From Dehalococcoidia bacterium UBA2588 (GTDB lineage Bacteria; Chloroflexota; Dehalococcoidia; Lucifugimonadales; UBA3495), in the NCBI GenBank assembly GCA_002339805.1, contig DDKW01000002.1:1-24634 (forward strand): a stretch of DNA of 24,634 bases, in the 5' to 3' direction. Below are positions 23,306 to 24,634 of this stretch, in pieces (the first letter of the stretch is position 1; each line of letters begins with the position of its first letter). Under the pieces are notes generated by a model. It was given only the letters and a program-made list of their open reading frames with translations, was not told the DNA's origin and did no database searches. A program made the translations under genes and the position numbers.

Positions 23306-24432
23306 TAGTTAAGTAACTTCTTCATCAATGTAAGTTTGTTTTGTGATGGAGATTCAATAGGACGTCCTAAATCTGGACGGTAACCAGGTTTTATGATTAT
23401 CTCTAGGAAGCTTGGATGGTTTGATTCACGCATTTGATTCAAGCAAATTAATATTTCTTCTAAGTTACTTGCTTGGAAAGAGGTATGGAATCCTACAGAT
23501 TCGGCAATATTTTTAAAGTTCACTTTGCTTCCTAATGTGGGCTGTCCTCCTACTGAATCGTGAGTACCGTTGTTTAATACAATGTGGTGGAAATTACTTT
23601 GTCCTTCGTGGGCATTCGTAGCAAGGCCTCCTAAGTGCATAAGTAAGGCACCGTCTCCATCTAAACAAAACACATTTTTATCTTTGCTAAATTTAGAAAC
23701 AGCTAAAGCGATTTGTGAGGCATGTCCCATTCCCCCTACGGTCAAAAAGTCGGTAGTTGAATCATTGTTATTTTTTCGAAATTCATAAATTTCACGGGAA
23801 GCCATGCCAGTCGTACCAATTACTATGTCGTTTTTTTGGCCATGCTTTAAGATTAAAGAGATAGCCTCTTCACGGCTTAATAAGTTTTGTTCTGAGAGAT
23901 CATCTGAATAGGTGTTATATTTTTCAAAAGTGTCCCGCTGGATTAATAGAGCGGTAGGGCGCTTTTCATCATTAGCAATTTGAATCATATTCCTTATCAC
24001 TGAATCAGCATCGGTTAGCTCTTTGGGAAGGATTTTGTAGGGAATTTCTAGGCATTCCAGCAGAGTTGGAGTAATACGCCCTTGTTTAACGTGTTGTGGT
24101 TCGTCTTTAATACCTGGCTCTCCTCTCCACCCTATCAGTAGTAGCATAGGTATGCTGTATACTTCAGGATCTGCCAGAGAGGTCAGAGGGTTTATGGCAT
24201 TCCCAAGACCAGAGTTCTGCATATAGATTAATGGAGTTTTGCTAGTTGCCAGATGATAGCCAATCCCAAAGCTGATCGCAGTACCCTCGTTGACGGTTAT
24301 CAAATGATCATCTTCAGGAATTTCATGGAGCAGTGCCTGATTGAATTCTTTCAGTAAAGAATCTGGAACTCCGGAGAAAAAAGAAATTTTATTTTCTTTA
24401 AATATATTGAGAAGTGACAAAGGATCTAACAT
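23302..24432 (-). CDS. aepY: Phosphonopyruvate decarboxylase (TPP-dependent)
   Basis: A 376-residue thiamine-diphosphate enzyme that decarboxylates 3-phosphonopyruvate to phosphonoacetaldehyde. The start is placed at ATG 24430-24432, where GGAG (24440-24443 on the minus strand) stands seven bases upstream; an in-frame TTG six codons earlier has no such site. Domain order is Pyr, then PP: SGVPDSLL, the VNEG with Glu49 that activates the cofactor, then the run beginning at MQNSGLGNAINPLTSLAD and IGWRGEPGIKDEPQHVKQGR, which is near-diagnostic for phosphonopyruvate decarboxylase; later VGGMGHASQIAL and the metal/TPP motif LDGDGALLMHLG (GDG at 259-261) through NNG at 287-289. Sulfopyruvate decarboxylase is the nearest alternative but is usually split in two subunits. 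The gene just upstream is not PEP mutase, so the phosphonate source is unclear. Confidence 0.93.
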   Translation of the reverse strand: MLDPLSLLNIFKENKISFFSGVPDSLLKEFNQALLHEIPEDDHLITVNEGTAISFGIGYHLATSKTPLIYMQNSGLGNAINPLTSLADPEVYSIPMLLLIGWRGEPGIKDEPQHVKQGRITPTLLECLEIPYKILPKELTDADSVIRNMIQIANDEKRPTALLIQRDTFEKYNTYSDDLSEQNLLSREEAISLILKHGQKNDIVIGTTGMASREIYEFRKNNNDSTTDFLTVGGMGHASQIALAVSKFSKDKNVFCLDGDGALLMHLGGLATNAHEGQSNFHHIVLNNGTHDSVGGQPTLGSKVNFKNIAESVGFHTSFQASNLEEILICLNQMRESNHPSFLEIIIKPGYRPDLGRPIESPSQNKLTLMKKLLNY

Positions 24433-24463
24433 TTGTGAGCTCCATTTCAATGGATTTACTGAC

Positions 24464-24480
24464 TGGAGAGGCTCCCTCCA
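24464..24480 (-). other. Hairpin upstream of phosphonopyruvate decarboxylase
   Basis: On the minus strand TGGAGGG, loop AGC and CCTCTCCA-type complement form a seven-pair stem with one G:U. It lies between the upstream stop and the decarboxylase start and could be a weak terminator or leader structure. No T-run follows, so the terminator reading is weak. Confidence 0.3.
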
Positions 24481-24522
24481 AGCATTGTATATGCGAATAA
24501 ATCAACTAGGAAGCTCAAAATT

Positions 24523-24634
24523 TCAGGGTTGAAGGATATACGCTACCAAAGTATAAGAAGCATCAGTACTCGAGCCTTGTTGAATTCTCATAGTGTACTG
24601 GCCGGGATTTAAAATTTTCTCTTGAATTGTATTA
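24523..24634 (-). CDS. C-terminal end of a probable secreted protein with PPC-like beta domain (5' end outside window)
   Basis: The minus-strand frame entering from the right edge encodes 36 residues and ends at TGA (24523-24525). The sequence runs ILNPGQYTMRIQQG, then SYTLVAYILQP. A 'xLxPGxYTxRIxxGS...ASYTLxA' pattern is typical of the last strands of bacterial pre-peptidase C-terminal (PPC) or similar secreted beta-sandwich domains. The fragment is short, so both the coding call and the family are tentative. It ends 90 nt before the decarboxylase start on the same strand. Confidence 0.5.
   Translation of the reverse strand, partial: NTIQEKILNPGQYTMRIQQGSSTDASYTLVAYILQP

Noticed and set aside
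1..24634. CRISPR array, insertion sequence or defence island
   Set aside because: No spaced direct repeats, transposase, terminal inverted repeats, or defence-type nuclease/helicase genes were seen by reading; a computed repeat search was not possible.

Overview
The window reads as a contiguous stretch of bacterial chromosome from a low-GC (about 40% by eye), tightly packed genome. I count 23 protein genes (two cut by the window edges) and one tRNA. The gene content suits a free-living, aerobic, heterotrophic bacterium: an LLM-class flavin/F420 oxidoreductase, a class III aminotransferase, two beta-hydroxyacid dehydrogenases, an RraA-type protein, an enoyl-CoA hydratase, a large FAD/Fe-S 2-hydroxyacid dehydrogenase and a PAC2 protein. 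My best guess is a marine Chloroflexota of the SAR202/Dehalococcoidia type. That is inference from gene content; no rRNA or other decisive marker is present.

Layout. 1-2125 (+): the 3' end of aroQ (type II dehydroquinase) overlaps a membrane acyltransferase with a C-terminal SGNH domain. 2138-9115 (-): read right to left this is a type 5 uracil-DNA glycosylase, LLM oxidoreductase, class III aminotransferase, 3-hydroxyisobutyrate-dehydrogenase-like reductase, PAC2 protein, endonuclease III, argC, tRNA-Glu(UUC) and a 61-aa ribbon-helix-helix-like protein; most gaps are 12-60 nt and nth/argC overlap by ATGA. 9216-13903 (+): a YdiJ-like FAD/Fe-S dehydrogenase, an AcoX-like ATP-NAD-kinase-fold protein and a TauE/SafE membrane protein. 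13905-15787 (-): epimerase and thioredoxin reductase. 15942-16838 (+): a GarR-like reductase, divergent from the epimerase across a 154-nt region with two good promoters and an inverted repeat. 16835-19123 (-): RraA-like protein, cyclophilin lipoprotein, enoyl-CoA hydratase. 19427-23305 (+): Xer recombinase, a 97-aa membrane-anchored basic protein, UvrC and a PIG-L deacetylase. 23302-24634 (-): the 3' end of a probable secreted protein, then phosphonopyruvate decarboxylase.

Working together. The aminotransferase and the reductase beside it could turn a beta/omega-amino acid into a semialdehyde and then a hydroxyacid. The YdiJ-like enzyme would feed electrons from a D-2-hydroxyacid to the respiratory chain, with TauE perhaps moving a sulfur-containing anion. 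Three DNA repair genes (nth, type 5 UDG, uvrC) are spread among metabolic genes. I saw no mobile element, CRISPR array, toxin-antitoxin pair or defence island. The least explained items are the two small proteins (61 aa next to tRNA-Glu, 97 aa before uvrC), the FAD/Fe-S - AcoX - TauE operon, and a phosphonopyruvate decarboxylase with no visible mutase partner.
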